Shown here: positions 19,033 to 28,151 of the stretch, in pieces
Position numbering within the stretch: position 1 is the first letter of the stretch
Layout of the letters: each line of letters opens with the position of its first letter
Source: Vreelandella venusta
GTDB taxonomy: Bacteria; Pseudomonadota; Gammaproteobacteria; Pseudomonadales; Halomonadaceae
Assembly (NCBI RefSeq): GCF_007989605.1
Contig: NZ_BJUL01000026.1
Span: 1-36,490 of the forward strand
Reading direction: 5' to 3'
Length of the DNA: 36,490 bases
The notes under the pieces: model-generated
The model's input: the letters and a program-made list of their open reading frames with translations, nothing else
Database searches by the model: none
Told to the model about the DNA's origin: nothing
Made by a program: the position numbers and the translations under genes

Positions 19033-20499
19033 ATGACTCGCCCAACCTCTCCCACTCCCCTTCGCCGTACCAAGATTGTCGCGACACTTGGCCCAGCAAG
19101 CGATCGCCCTGGCGTGCTGGAAGCCATGCTAAAAGCGGGCGTTGATGTCGTGCGGCTAAATTTCTCCCATGGCGCTGCCGACGATCACCGCCGCCGCTTG
19201 CAAGAGGTACGCGAGATCGCCCAGCGACTAAATCGCAGCGTAGCCGCCCTGGGTGACCTGCAAGGGCCAAAAATCCGTATATCACGCTTTGCCGAAGGCG
19301 CCGTTCATTTGGACATTGGCCAGGCCTTTGTGCTCGACATGGCACTCGATGCCAATAGCGGCACGGCCGAGCGGGTTGGCTGTGATTACAAGTCGCTGAT
19401 TGACGATGTCGCCCCTGGTGACCGCCTACTGCTGGATGATGGCCGTGTCGTGCTGGACGTCACCTCGATTATTGGTCAAGAAGTGCACACGCGCGTTCAC
19501 GTAGGTGGCAAGCTTTCCAATAACAAAGGCATTAACAAGCAAGGCGGTGGATTATCCGCCCCGGCACTTACCGAAAAAGATAAAGAAGACCTAAAAACCG
19601 CGATCGATATCGGGGTGGATTACCTGGCGGTATCGTTCCCACGCAGCGCGGCTGATATGCAAGAAGCGCGCGAACTGCTCGGCGAAGCAGGTAAGGAAAT
19701 AGGTCTGGTTGCCAAGCTTGAGCGCGCCGAAGCGGTTGCCGATGATGAGACACTGGATGGCATTATCGAAGCCTCTGAAGCCGTGATGGTCGCGCGAGGC
19801 GACTTAGGCGTAGAAATTGGCGATGCCGCACTGATCGGCACTCAAAAACGCATCATCAAGCATGCTCGCACGCTTAACCGCGCGGTCATTACCGCCACAC
19901 AAATGATGGAGTCGATGATTGAGTCGCCACTGCCCACCCGCGCCGAAGTATTCGACGTGGCTAACGCGGTACTTGATGCCACCGACGCTGTCATGCTTTC
20001 CGCGGAAACAGCCGCGGGTGACTATCCGGTAGAAACCATTCAAGCGATGGATCGGGTATGCCTCGGCGCTGAACGCGAGCGTATTGCTCAGTCATCAGGC
20101 CACCGTATCCATGAAGGCTTCGAGCGCATTGATGAAACCATTGCCCTCTCTGCCATGTATGCCGCTAACCACCTCACCGGGGTACGCGCCATAGCCTGTA
20201 TGACCTCGACAGGTTATACGCCACTGATTGCTTCACGCATTCGCTCTGGCCTGCCGATTGTTGGCCTTGCACACAGCCCGATTGCCCAACGGCGTATGGC
20301 GCTTTACCGCGGCGTCGTGTCGATTCCCTTCGACACCACCCATATGGATCCTAAAGAGCTCAATCAAGAAGCCGTCAAGCTACTCCAAGCGCATGGTTTG
20401 GCACACCCTGGCGATCATGTCATTCTTACCCGCGGCGATCACATGAACGCCCACGGCGGCACTAACACCATGAAAGTGCTGGCCGTCGAAGAAGCGTAA
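19033..20499 (+). CDS. pyk: Pyruvate kinase
   Basis: Cytoplasmic pyruvate kinase, 488 residues, the size of PykA-type enzymes. It transfers phosphate from phosphoenolpyruvate to ADP. The N terminus carries [11 protein letters not shown] and VVRLNFSHG; the active-site region has AKLERAEA and [28 protein letters not shown] and [12 protein letters not shown] are typical catalytic-barrel motifs, and the C-terminal allosteric domain is complete. GGAG precedes the ATG. It is followed after 49 bases by mgsA on the same strand, with no terminator seen between, so the two are probably co-transcribed. Confidence 0.96.
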   Translation: MTRPTSPTPLRRTKIVATLGPASDRPGVLEAMLKAGVDVVRLNFSHGAADDHRRRLQEVREIAQRLNRSVAALGDLQGPKIRISRFAEGAVHLDIGQAFVLDMALDANSGTAERVGCDYKSLIDDVAPGDRLLLDDGRVVLDVTSIIGQEVHTRVHVGGKLSNNKGINKQGGGLSAPALTEKDKEDLKTAIDIGVDYLAVSFPRSAADMQEARELLGEAGKEIGLVAKLERAEAVADDETLDGIIEASEAVMVARGDLGVEIGDAALIGTQKRIIKHARTLNRAVITATQMMESMIESPLPTRAEVFDVANAVLDATDAVMLSAETAAGDYPVETIQAMDRVCLGAERERIAQSSGHRIHEGFERIDETIALSAMYAANHLTGVRAIACMTSTGYTPLIASRIRSGLPIVGLAHSPIAQRRMALYRGVVSIPFDTTHMDPKELNQEAVKLLQAHGLAHPGDHVILTRGDHMNAHGGTNTMKVLAVEEA

Positions 20500-20548
20500 A
20501 CCTAACAGCGACCTGAAATAGCCGGAATGTTAACTGGAGAGCCATGCC

Positions 20549-21025
20549 ATGAGCGATGCACGTCCACCCCGCCAAGCCGTTCGTACGCTGCAACCGCGTA
20601 AACGCATTGCGCTAATTGCCCACGACGGCAAAAAAACCGAAATGCTGGAGTGGGCAACACGCTGGCAGGAAACACTCAGCCAGCACGCTCTTATTGGCAC
20701 GGGTACCACCGCTGGGCGGCTCAAAAATACGCTTGGTCTTGAGGTCGAGGGATTGATGAGCGGGCCGCTGGGCGGTGACCAGCAAATTGGCGCGCGGATT
20801 GCCGAACAACAGCTAGACGTGCTGATTTTCTTCTGGGATCCGTTTGCTCCTCAACCCCACGATCCTGATGTCAAAGCACTGCTGCGTTTAGCCGCGCTAT
20901 GGAACGTGCCGGTGGCATGCAATGCGGCGAGCGCCGACTTTTTGCTGTCGTCGCCCTATCTCAGTGAACGCTACGATATGTCTATTCCGGATGCACAGGC
21001 CTGGGCTCAAGCCCGTACGGTATAG
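20549..21025 (+). CDS. mgsA: Methylglyoxal synthase
   Basis: Converts dihydroxyacetone phosphate to methylglyoxal and phosphate, a bypass that relieves sugar-phosphate build-up when phosphate is short. 158 residues; IALIAHDGKK and GTGTTAGRL form the phosphate-binding start, GPLGGDQQIG contains the catalytic aspartate, and FFWDPFAPQPHDPDV and PVACNAASADF complete the family pattern. It lies downstream of pyk and next to the Cra/fructose cluster, which raises triose-phosphate flux. No matching glyoxalase I gene is assured in the window, although a VOC-fold protein of unknown substrate is at 30396. Confidence 0.94.
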   Translation: MSDARPPRQAVRTLQPRKRIALIAHDGKKTEMLEWATRWQETLSQHALIGTGTTAGRLKNTLGLEVEGLMSGPLGGDQQIGARIAEQQLDVLIFFWDPFAPQPHDPDVKALLRLAALWNVPVACNAASADFLLSSPYLSERYDMSIPDAQAWAQARTV

Positions 21026-21120
21026 CTCTTAACAACTCAAGCTCTAAACAACTCAAGCTCTAAACAACTCAAGCTCTAAACAACTCAAGCTCTAAACAAC
21101 TCAGGCACTGAACGAATCAA
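21025..21120. repeat. 16-bp tandem repeat array between mgsA and cra
   Basis: Unit GCTCTAAACAACTCAA. Copies start at 21025 (one mismatch), 21041, 21057, 21073 and 21089 (last base changed), with a degenerate sixth at 21105. The first copy begins on the final base of the mgsA stop codon and the array fills nearly the whole gap to the convergent cra stop. There are no spacers, so it is not a CRISPR array. No terminator hairpin is visible here. Confidence 0.92.
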
Positions 21121-21126
21121 TGGGGC

Positions 21127-22104
21127 TTATCGGGTACGTAGGTGGCGCGCCACGACTTGCTGCCCACACTGATAGTCGCCGTTCATAGCATTCAGGGCGC
21201 AGCGCAGGGTGAGTTCAGCAATGCGATCATAATCTTGCAACGCTGAATTCACCGCTTGCGGCAGAAAATCCAGCAAACGGTGGTCGCCAAAGGTGGCCAA
21301 CCGCATATTCTCTGGTAACCCGCCGCGCTCCAGAAACACGTCAAATACCCCTTCCATCAGCACATAAGACGCGGTGATCAACGCATCAGCGCCGCCCTTC
21401 TCATCCAGCAGTTGAGCGGCAAGACGGGCGCCTTCGCTACGCTCGTAGTGCGTACCGCTAAGTAAAACCGGCTCGATAGAGCTATCTTTTAGCGCTGACT
21501 GAAACCCCACTCTCCGCTCGCGACTGATCGACAAGCTTGGCATCGCTTCTAACCACGCCACCCGCCGCGCGCCCCCCGTAATGACCGAGCGGGTTAGCGC
21601 ATATGCCGCGTCTTGATCGTTACTGACGACACTGGCAAAACGCGTCGGCGCAAGCCCACGGTCCATGCCCACAACACACCAACCTTCATCCACCAACTCA
21701 GCATAGAAGCTGTCATCTTCGGCCAGGCAGCTGGCGGTAATAAGCACCTCACAACGCTGCGCGCGAAGCGCCAATGCCAAAGCCCGCTCACTATCGGCAC
21801 AGTCATCTGAACTAGCCACCAACAGCTGATAGCCCTGCTCTCTCGCGCCACGCTCTAAGCGTTTCGCCAACCGCGCATAGCTGATATTTTCAAGGTCAGG
21901 CACGATCAAACCAATCAGCCGACTTGCCCCACGACGCAGCGCCGCTGCCTGCGGGTCAATGTGATAGCGATGCTGTCTGACTACCGCCATTACTTTCTCA
22001 ATGGTGGCATTACTAATACGCCGTTGCTCGGCCTGGCCATTAATTACATAGCTCGCCGTGGTGCGCGATACGCCCGCAAGCCGGGCAATGTCGGCAAGTG
22101 TCAT
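21127..22104 (-). CDS. cra: Cra/FruR catabolite repressor-activator
   Basis: LacI-family regulator of 325 residues closely resembling enterobacterial Cra. The HTH is almost the same as in Cra (DIARLAGVSRTTASYVING), followed by KVMAVVRQHRYH and the hinge and sensor start LIGLIVPDLENISYARLAKRLE; ATFGDHRLLDFL near the C terminus is also Cra-like. Cra binds operators in the absence of fructose-1-phosphate and represses the fru operon. The gene is divergent from fruB and two Cra-type operators lie between them, so autoregulation and control of fruBKA are both likely. GGGAGA precedes the ATG. Confidence 0.95.
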   Translation of the reverse strand: MTLADIARLAGVSRTTASYVINGQAEQRRISNATIEKVMAVVRQHRYHIDPQAAALRRGASRLIGLIVPDLENISYARLAKRLERGAREQGYQLLVASSDDCADSERALALALRAQRCEVLITASCLAEDDSFYAELVDEGWCVVGMDRGLAPTRFASVVSNDQDAAYALTRSVITGGARRVAWLEAMPSLSISRERRVGFQSALKDSSIEPVLLSGTHYERSEGARLAAQLLDEKGGADALITASYVLMEGVFDVFLERGGLPENMRLATFGDHRLLDFLPQAVNSALQDYDRIAELTLRCALNAMNGDYQCGQQVVARHLRTR

Positions 22105-22194
22105 GCAATTCTCCCTCTGGTTGCCGGTGTAGTTTATCAGCCGTTTCTCCCCACCCAGACTAAAGTCTAGAAAGACAACCCTTGTGTCTTTAAG

Positions 22195-22206
22195 TGAATC
22201 GATTCA
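22195..22206. promoter_or_regulatory. Cra operator O1 in the cra-fruB region
   Basis: TGAATCGATTCA is a perfect palindrome matching the Cra/FruR consensus TGAAnCGnTTCA. It lies 125 bases upstream of fruB and 90 bases upstream of cra. Confidence 0.8.
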
Positions 22207-22227
22207 GCATAGCCAACTAACCACAGA

Positions 22228-22239
22228 TGACACGATTCA
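22228..22239. promoter_or_regulatory. Cra operator O2 in the cra-fruB region
   Basis: TGACACGATTCA keeps the TGA, CG and TTCA positions of the Cra consensus with an imperfect left half. It starts 33 bases after the start of O1, about three helical turns, so cooperative or paired binding on one DNA face is possible. Confidence 0.6.
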
Positions 22240-22330
22240 TCCAGCGAAGCTCAACGCGCTACGACCAACGTTTAAGCATGATCACGCTGCAGACATTACC
22301 TCTGGCTGACAGCGTTTACAGGAGAACCCT

Positions 22331-25198
22331 ATGTTAACTCTCGGCCCAGATGACATCTTGCTCGACCGCCATGCGGACGACTGGCAAGCTGCACTCGACA
22401 TCGCCGCCAAGGCGCTAACGGATGCGGGTTTAGTTGAGGCCGAGTACCGTGATGGCCTCCATGCCCGTGAAGCGCAGTCGTCAACGTATCTTGGTAACGC
22501 GATTGCCATTCCACACGGCACGCCGGAAAGTCGCCAGCACGTAAAATATACCGGCGTGAGAGTACTGCAGCTCCCCAAAGGCGTTCAGTGGCACGACGGC
22601 CAGACAGTCTATGTTTTGGTGACGATAGCCGCGCAAAATGATGAGCACCTAGATATTCTGCGCCAGCTGACCCACGTCTTAGACCGCGAAGGCGTCGCCA
22701 ATCAGCTCGCCAGCGCCAGCTCGGCTGTCGAGGTAGCGCGTTTACTTTCCAAGCCGGCGCTTGAGCCGCGCCTGGATGCCGATACGCTGTGCATTAACTT
22801 CCCCGCTCGCGACCCTCAAGAACTCTCCCTGGCCGCTGCCGCTCGGCTGCGCCAAAGTGGCTGCGTTGATAACGCTTTTATTAACGCCATCGCCAGTGCT
22901 TCCCCCCAATGGCTGGGCAAAGGATTTTGGTTGGCAAGCCACACCCAAGGGGTGACACAACCCGCACTAGGCGTTGCCACGCCAGCCGATCCTAAACTTG
23001 AGCATAGCGGCCACCCTGTCCACGCACTGTTCTGTTTAGCGGTCAGTGGCGATGCCCACCGCCCACTGCTGGAACAGCTACTAGCCATGCTGGAGAACGG
23101 CCAAAGTGACAGTTTGGTGGGCAAAAGCAGCGCACAGCTGCTGGCCACGCTGGCGGGTGAAACCGCCAGCACTCAGACTCGCCGCGTGCGCGTCTTGAAC
23201 CCCCATGGCCTGCACGCCCGCCCGGCAAAACAGCTGGTACAGATCGCCCGCGCGCAATCAATATCGATTAATGTACGCCTTGAAGAAGGCAGTGCTTCCA
23301 CGGTTTCTGCCGCCAGCCTGACCAAAGTGATTGGATTGGGAGCACGGCGTGGCCAGTGGCTGATCCTTTCTGCCGAAGGCGACCAGGCCAGTGCCGCGCT
23401 AGGCACAGTGGCCGCCGCCGTTGAAGACGGTCTAGGTGAGAAAGTAACGCCGTTCGACGGCGGTTTTGATACCAAGTCGGTGACTAACACGAGCAAGCCC
23501 GTTGAGCCGTTAGTCGTTGATGCGCCCCACACCGGCGTTGCCGCTTCGCCAGGCTTAGCCATTGCGCCGGTGTTTGTGATTCGCCCGATGCAGTTCGACT
23601 ATGCTGAACACGCCAGCGATCCCGAACATGAAATTAGTCGCCTGAAAGTGGCACTCAAAGAAGGCGCCGCTCAACTACAGGCACTGGTGCACAACGCCCC
23701 TGGCGGCGAAGTGGCCGATATTCTCTCAATGCACGAAGAGATGCTCGACGACCCCGAGCTGCATCACGCTGCGATTGATGCGATTCGTGAAGGTCGTTCA
23801 GCAGAAGCCGGTTGGTGGAATGCTATTGAAACCGCCGCCCACGCCCAGGAAATGCTCGCCGACCGCCTATTGGCCGAGCGCGCCGCTGACCTGCGCGACG
23901 TAGGCCGCCGCGTACTGGGGGTATTGTGCGACGTCCAACTGCCCGAGCCACCTGACCACCCGTATATTCTGGTGATGGATGACATCGGCCCTTCCGACGT
24001 TGCCCGCCTGGATACCTCACGCGTACGCGGCCTGCTTACCGTGCGCGGCGGCGCCACCGCTCACAGTGCTATTCTGGCTCGTGCGCTGGGCATTCCCGCT
24101 GTTGTCGGTGCTGGTGAAGCCGTCATGGCGCTGCATAACGGCAGCATGATGATTCTGGACGGTGAACGAGGGCGGGTTACCTCACAGCCTTCCGAAGAGC
24201 GCCTGCAGCGCGCGGAACAACAGCTTCTCGACCAGCAACAGCGCGAAGCCGATGCCTGGAAGCTACGCTTTGAGCAAGCCCAAACCCGCGATGGGCATCG
24301 GGTAGAAGTGGCAGCCAATCTGGGTAACACCGCCCACGCCGCCGATGCGGTTGAACGCGGTGCCGAAGGCGTTGGCCTGCTGCGCACCGAGTTCCTGTTT
24401 ATGGCCTACTCCAGCGCACCTGACCTAGCCACCCAAATTGCCGAGTACCGCGCAGCCACCGATGCCTTGGATGGCCGTCCGCTGGTCGCGCGTACTTTGG
24501 ATGTAGGTGGCGACAAGCCATTGCCCTACTGGCCGGTTCCCCAGGAAGACAACCCATTTCTTGGCCTACGCGGCATTCGCCTGGCGCTGACGCAACCTGA
24601 GGTGCTGGAGACTCAAATCCGCGCGCTGCTGATGGCAGCTGTCGGCCGTCCGCTACGCATCATGCTGCCAATGGTTAAGGATGTCGCTGAATTCCGCGCC
24701 GCCAAAGTCATCTATGACCGCCTACTTAGCGAAATCCCGCCACAGCAGCGCGCCACTGATGTGCAACTGGGCGTGATGATTGAAGTGCCTTCCAGCGCAC
24801 TGCTAGCACCTACGCTGGCGGCCGAGGTGGACTTCTTCTCTGTCGGCACTAACGATTTAACTCAGTACACCCTGGCCATCGACCGTGGTCACCCAGAGCT
24901 TTCTGCCCAGGCCGATGGCTTGCACCCCGCCGTGCTTCGTTTGATTCAAATGACCGTCGATGCCGCCCATGCCCACGGCAAATGGGTCGGCGTATGCGGC
25001 GAGCTTGCCTCGGACGCCATGGCCGTGCCAGTACTGGTAGGGTTAGGCGTTGATGAGCTTTCCGTCAGTGCGCGACAAATTCCGCTAGTCAAAGCTCGCC
25101 TGCGTGAATTTAATCTTGCCGATGCAAAAGCCACTGCCCAGCTAGCGCTAAGCAAAGCCACCAGCGATGAGGTGCGTGACGCCCTGGAGGCCCACTAA
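22331..25198 (+). CDS. fruB: Fructose PTS multiphosphoryl transfer protein (EIIA-M-HPr-EI)
   Basis: Soluble 955-residue fusion that carries out the whole phosphorelay from phosphoenolpyruvate to the fructose permease. EIIA-Fru (about 1-145) has active His62 in AIAIPHGT. A degenerate EIIA-like middle domain (about 150-275) follows, as in E. coli FruB. HPr (about 284-370) has His295 in PHGLHARPA and a serine region SAASLTKV. Enzyme I (about 395-950) has active His578 in GGATAHSAI, then LRTEFLFM, the phosphoenolpyruvate-binding RTLDVGGDKP and the C-terminal GVCGELASD. EI and HPr fused to EIIA-Fru occurs in pseudomonads and related bacteria. AGGAGA precedes the ATG. The stop overlaps fruK (TAATG). 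Confidence 0.96.
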   Translation: MLTLGPDDILLDRHADDWQAALDIAAKALTDAGLVEAEYRDGLHAREAQSSTYLGNAIAIPHGTPESRQHVKYTGVRVLQLPKGVQWHDGQTVYVLVTIAAQNDEHLDILRQLTHVLDREGVANQLASASSAVEVARLLSKPALEPRLDADTLCINFPARDPQELSLAAAARLRQSGCVDNAFINAIASASPQWLGKGFWLASHTQGVTQPALGVATPADPKLEHSGHPVHALFCLAVSGDAHRPLLEQLLAMLENGQSDSLVGKSSAQLLATLAGETASTQTRRVRVLNPHGLHARPAKQLVQIARAQSISINVRLEEGSASTVSAASLTKVIGLGARRGQWLILSAEGDQASAALGTVAAAVEDGLGEKVTPFDGGFDTKSVTNTSKPVEPLVVDAPHTGVAASPGLAIAPVFVIRPMQFDYAEHASDPEHEISRLKVALKEGAAQLQALVHNAPGGEVADILSMHEEMLDDPELHHAAIDAIREGRSAEAGWWNAIETAAHAQEMLADRLLAERAADLRDVGRRVLGVLCDVQLPEPPDHPYILVMDDIGPSDVARLDTSRVRGLLTVRGGATAHSAILARALGIPAVVGAGEAVMALHNGSMMILDGERGRVTSQPSEERLQRAEQQLLDQQQREADAWKLRFEQAQTRDGHRVEVAANLGNTAHAADAVERGAEGVGLLRTEFLFMAYSSAPDLATQIAEYRAATDALDGRPLVARTLDVGGDKPLPYWPVPQEDNPFLGLRGIRLALTQPEVLETQIRALLMAAVGRPLRIMLPMVKDVAEFRAAKVIYDRLLSEIPPQQRATDVQLGVMIEVPSSALLAPTLAAEVDFFSVGTNDLTQYTLAIDRGHPELSAQADGLHPAVLRLIQMTVDAAHAHGKWVGVCGELASDAMAVPVLVGLGVDELSVSARQIPLVKARLREFNLADAKATAQLALSKATSDEVRDALEAH

Positions 25199-26169
25199 TG
25201 GCCCAGGTAGTGTGCATTACACTCAACCCCGCGCTGGATTTAGCGTTCAACCTTGAAACGCTGACACTTGGCCATGTGAACCGCCCCCACAGCGCCCAGT
25301 TAGAAGCTGCGGGCAAAGGCGTTAACGTAGCACGCGTGCTGGCCAGCTTAGGCCATCAAGTAATTGTTAGCGGCTTTCTCGGCCAGGACAACGACGCACC
25401 GTTCAGCTTGGCATTCCCCCACTACGGCGTGGAAGATGCCTTTGTACGCGTACCCGGCAGCACGCGCATTAACGCCAAGCTGGCAGAACAGAGTGGCCGC
25501 GTCACTGATATTAACGGCCCCGGCATGCCGATTGAGGCTGCCCATTTAAATGCCTTACGAACGACCCTAGACGATTTGTTTCAGCGCCTCGCCCCGCCCC
25601 AAGCGGTCGTCGTTGCCGGTAGCCTTCCACCGGGTATCGATCAACCGCTGTTTGCTGAACTACTGACCACCCTAAAAAGCTATGGCGTACCACTTTGGAT
25701 AGACACCAGCGGCCCAGCACTGCTGACCGCCATTGCTGCTCAGCCTGCGGCTGTGAAACCTAACGAAACGGAACTCGCCGACTGGGCTGGCAGCGCGCTA
25801 GATTCAAATCAGCAGCGCCAGATCGCCGCCGAGCGACTGCACGCCAGCGGCATAGAGCACGCCCTGATTTCCGCAGGCTCAGAGGGCGTTTTATGGGCTA
25901 GCTCACAGGGCACTTGGCAAGCTACCCCACCTAGCGTAAACGCCACCAATACCGTTTGTGCGGGCGACACCTTTGTGGCAGGCATGCTCCATGGGCTGCT
26001 CAGCGACTTCGCCCCGCAAGACACCCTTCGCTTCGCAACGGCACTCTCTGCCGAAGCGGTTCGCCACGTCGGCGTGGGCACCCCCCACGCCGACGACTTT
26101 GACTTACTCCAACAACAGACTTTGGTACGGCGTCTTGACGACACCATCACCAAGGGAGCTACGCGATGA
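25198..26169 (+). CDS. fruK: 1-phosphofructokinase
   Basis: PfkB-family kinase, 323 residues, that phosphorylates fructose-1-phosphate to fructose-1,6-bisphosphate. The N terminus TLNPALDLAF, the sugar-binding AAGKGVNVAR, the family motif VVVAGSLPPGI and the C-terminal signature CAGDTFVAGML (catalytic aspartate) are intact; VKPNETEL is also typical. Substrate consumption lowers fructose-1-phosphate, the effector of Cra. It overlaps fruB by one base and fruA by four (ATGA), a tightly coupled operon. Confidence 0.96.
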   Translation: MAQVVCITLNPALDLAFNLETLTLGHVNRPHSAQLEAAGKGVNVARVLASLGHQVIVSGFLGQDNDAPFSLAFPHYGVEDAFVRVPGSTRINAKLAEQSGRVTDINGPGMPIEAAHLNALRTTLDDLFQRLAPPQAVVVAGSLPPGIDQPLFAELLTTLKSYGVPLWIDTSGPALLTAIAAQPAAVKPNETELADWAGSALDSNQQRQIAAERLHASGIEHALISAGSEGVLWASSQGTWQATPPSVNATNTVCAGDTFVAGMLHGLLSDFAPQDTLRFATALSAEAVRHVGVGTPHADDFDLLQQQTLVRRLDDTITKGATR

Positions 26170-27902
26170 AGCTTATTCTAATTACCGCCTGCCCCAGCGG
26201 CATGGCGACTACCTTTTTGGCCGCCAAGCGCCTTGAGCAAGCGGCCACGCGGATGGGCTGGAGCGCCCATGTGGAAATGCACGGCGAAATTGCGCCGCTG
26301 CAGGCCGCCACCGCCGAACAAATTGCTCATGCCGATCTGATCGTGGTCGCTGCCGATCATGTTCCTGCCCCAGAACGTTTTGAAGGCAAACGACTTTTCC
26401 AGGCGCCGATTGCCAGCGCCCTGCCCGACCCCAGCGCCTTTTTAACTCAAGCCAAGCGTGAAGCACCGATTTACACTGCTCCTGCAACCCCTACCGCTGC
26501 TGACACTCCGGCGAGCAATACGGGTAGCAAGAAGATTGTCGCTGTTACTGCCTGCCCCACCGGTGTTGCTCATACCTTTATGGCCGCTGAAGCGCTAGCC
26601 GAAGCAGGCAAAGCCATGGGACATGCCATTCGCGTGGAAACCCAAGGCTCAGTGGGCGCTCAGGATCATTTAACCGAACAGGAGATCGCCGACGCCGATG
26701 TGGTCGTACTGGCCTGCGATATCGACGTTGACCCAGCGCGGTTTGCAGGTAAGCGCATCTACCGCACCTCAACCGGCAATGCGCTAAAAAAGCCACGTCC
26801 CACGCTGGAAGCTGCTCTTGTTGATGCTAGCGTAGAAAACGCCAACAGCGCTTCGGGCAACGCCAATAAGAGTGTTAAAGAGAAAGGCGTTTATAAGCAC
26901 CTACTCACTGGCGTGTCGTTCATGTTGCCCATGGTGGTAGCGGGCGGCTTGCTGATTGCGCTGTCGTTTGTTTTCGGCATTGAAGCCTTTGAGCAGCAAG
27001 GCACACTGGCCGCTGCGCTTATGCAAATTGGCGGTGGTACCGCCTTCGCGCTAATGATTCCGGTGCTGGCAGGTTATATTGCCTACTCCATCGCCGACCG
27101 CCCCGGTATTGCTCCAGGTATGATTGGCGGTATGTTGGCGGCCGACATTGGCTCCGGGTTTATCGGCGGCATTTTGGCAGGCTTCCTGGCAGGCTACGTA
27201 GCCCTCGCGGTGACCCGCTACGTTAAGCTGCCCTCCAGCGTTGAATCGCTCAAGCCTATTCTGATTATCCCGCTGGTGGCCAGTCTGGTCACCGGTCTGA
27301 CGATGATCTATGTGATTGGCGAGCCTGTCGCTGCATTGCTGAATGCACTGACCAGCTTCCTGGCCTCTATGGATTCTACTAACGCGGTGCTGCTGGGCAT
27401 TCTATTGGGCGCCATGATGTGCTTCGATTTGGGCGGCCCCGTCAACAAAGCAGCCTATACCTTCGGCGTGGGCTTGTTGGCTTCAGAAACCTACGGCCCA
27501 ATGGCAGCCATTATGGCGGCAGGCATGGTGCCAGCGATTGGCATGGGTATTGCCAGTTTCGTAGCGCGCAATAAATTTTCCGAACCAGAACGGGAAGCAG
27601 GAAAAGCTTCGTTTGTACTCGGCTTTTGCTTTATTAGTGAAGGCGCCATTCCCTTCGCGGCGAAAGACCCGTTGCGGGTTATCCCCGCGTGCATGGTGGG
27701 CGGTGCGATCACCGGTGCGCTTTCCATGCTGGTAGGCGCGAAACTAATGGCACCTCACGGGGGTATCTTTGTGCTGCTGATTCCCAACGCCATCACTCCT
27801 GCACTACTCTACCTTGGCGCGATTATCATCGGCTCGCTGGTAACCGGTTTAGGCTATGCCTTTATCAAACGCGGCGCCGCTCACGTCGCCGTCACCAGCT
27901 AA
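26166..27902 (+). CDS. fruA: Fructose PTS permease EIIB'BC
   Basis: Membrane permease that imports fructose as fructose-1-phosphate, 578 residues. Two EIIB domains precede EIIC: B' (about 1-100) with Cys9 in TACPSGMATTF and B (about 122-220) with phosphorylated Cys130 in TACPTGVAHTF. EIIC starts near residue 240 (GVYKHLLTGVSFMLP) and has eight or more membrane spans with the conserved SEGAIPFAAKDP. In E. coli FruA the first B domain has lost its cysteine; here it is kept. Start overlaps the fruK stop as ATGA. No strong terminator follows; a weak hairpin is at 27922. Confidence 0.96.
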   Translation: MKLILITACPSGMATTFLAAKRLEQAATRMGWSAHVEMHGEIAPLQAATAEQIAHADLIVVAADHVPAPERFEGKRLFQAPIASALPDPSAFLTQAKREAPIYTAPATPTAADTPASNTGSKKIVAVTACPTGVAHTFMAAEALAEAGKAMGHAIRVETQGSVGAQDHLTEQEIADADVVVLACDIDVDPARFAGKRIYRTSTGNALKKPRPTLEAALVDASVENANSASGNANKSVKEKGVYKHLLTGVSFMLPMVVAGGLLIALSFVFGIEAFEQQGTLAAALMQIGGGTAFALMIPVLAGYIAYSIADRPGIAPGMIGGMLAADIGSGFIGGILAGFLAGYVALAVTRYVKLPSSVESLKPILIIPLVASLVTGLTMIYVIGEPVAALLNALTSFLASMDSTNAVLLGILLGAMMCFDLGGPVNKAAYTFGVGLLASETYGPMAAIMAAGMVPAIGMGIASFVARNKFSEPEREAGKASFVLGFCFISEGAIPFAAKDPLRVIPACMVGGAITGALSMLVGAKLMAPHGGIFVLLIPNAITPALLYLGAIIIGSLVTGLGYAFIKRGAAHVAVTS

Positions 27903-27921
27903 ACGCTTGAACCTCAGTACT

Positions 27922-27941
27922 GGGCAGGCTGCCGCCTGTCC
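27922..27941 (+). terminator. Weak stem-loop after fruA
   Basis: GGGCAGGC and GCCTGTCC pair with one G-T wobble around TGCC, 20 bases after the fruA stop. No T-run follows directly, so termination efficiency is doubtful. The rest of this 249-base gap contains the pgi control region with a HexR-type box. Confidence 0.4.
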
Positions 27942-28048
27942 AGCGCCTCTTTGGCGATGCACCTCCCTCCTCAACCCCACGCCAGCAACGGTTTATTACT
28001 AATCTTTTAACCATAAATCGCTTAACAGTTGCTTAAATCGGGGTTTTA

Positions 28049-28064
28049 TGTAGTATTTTTACCT
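28049..28064. promoter_or_regulatory. HexR-type operator upstream of pgi
   Basis: TGTAGTATTTTTACCT has the same TGTAGT...TTAC frame and half-site spacing as the box upstream of pyk. It ends 87 bases before the pgi start, in an A/T-rich region where the promoter is expected. Confidence 0.62.
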
Positions 28065-28151
28065 AAATAAAGCCATAAATAGTACAAAGCACGAGCCAGC
28101 AATAGAGCGCTCGTCACTTAATAATGATCTAAAACAACAGGACCGCCTTCT

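Noticed and set aside
21025..21120. CRISPR array
   Set aside because: Repeats are 16 bp and directly adjacent, with no spacers and no cas genes.
22816..23172. Minus-strand frames inside fruB
   Set aside because: High-GC mirror frames of a well-conserved PTS protein, serine/alanine-rich with no motif.
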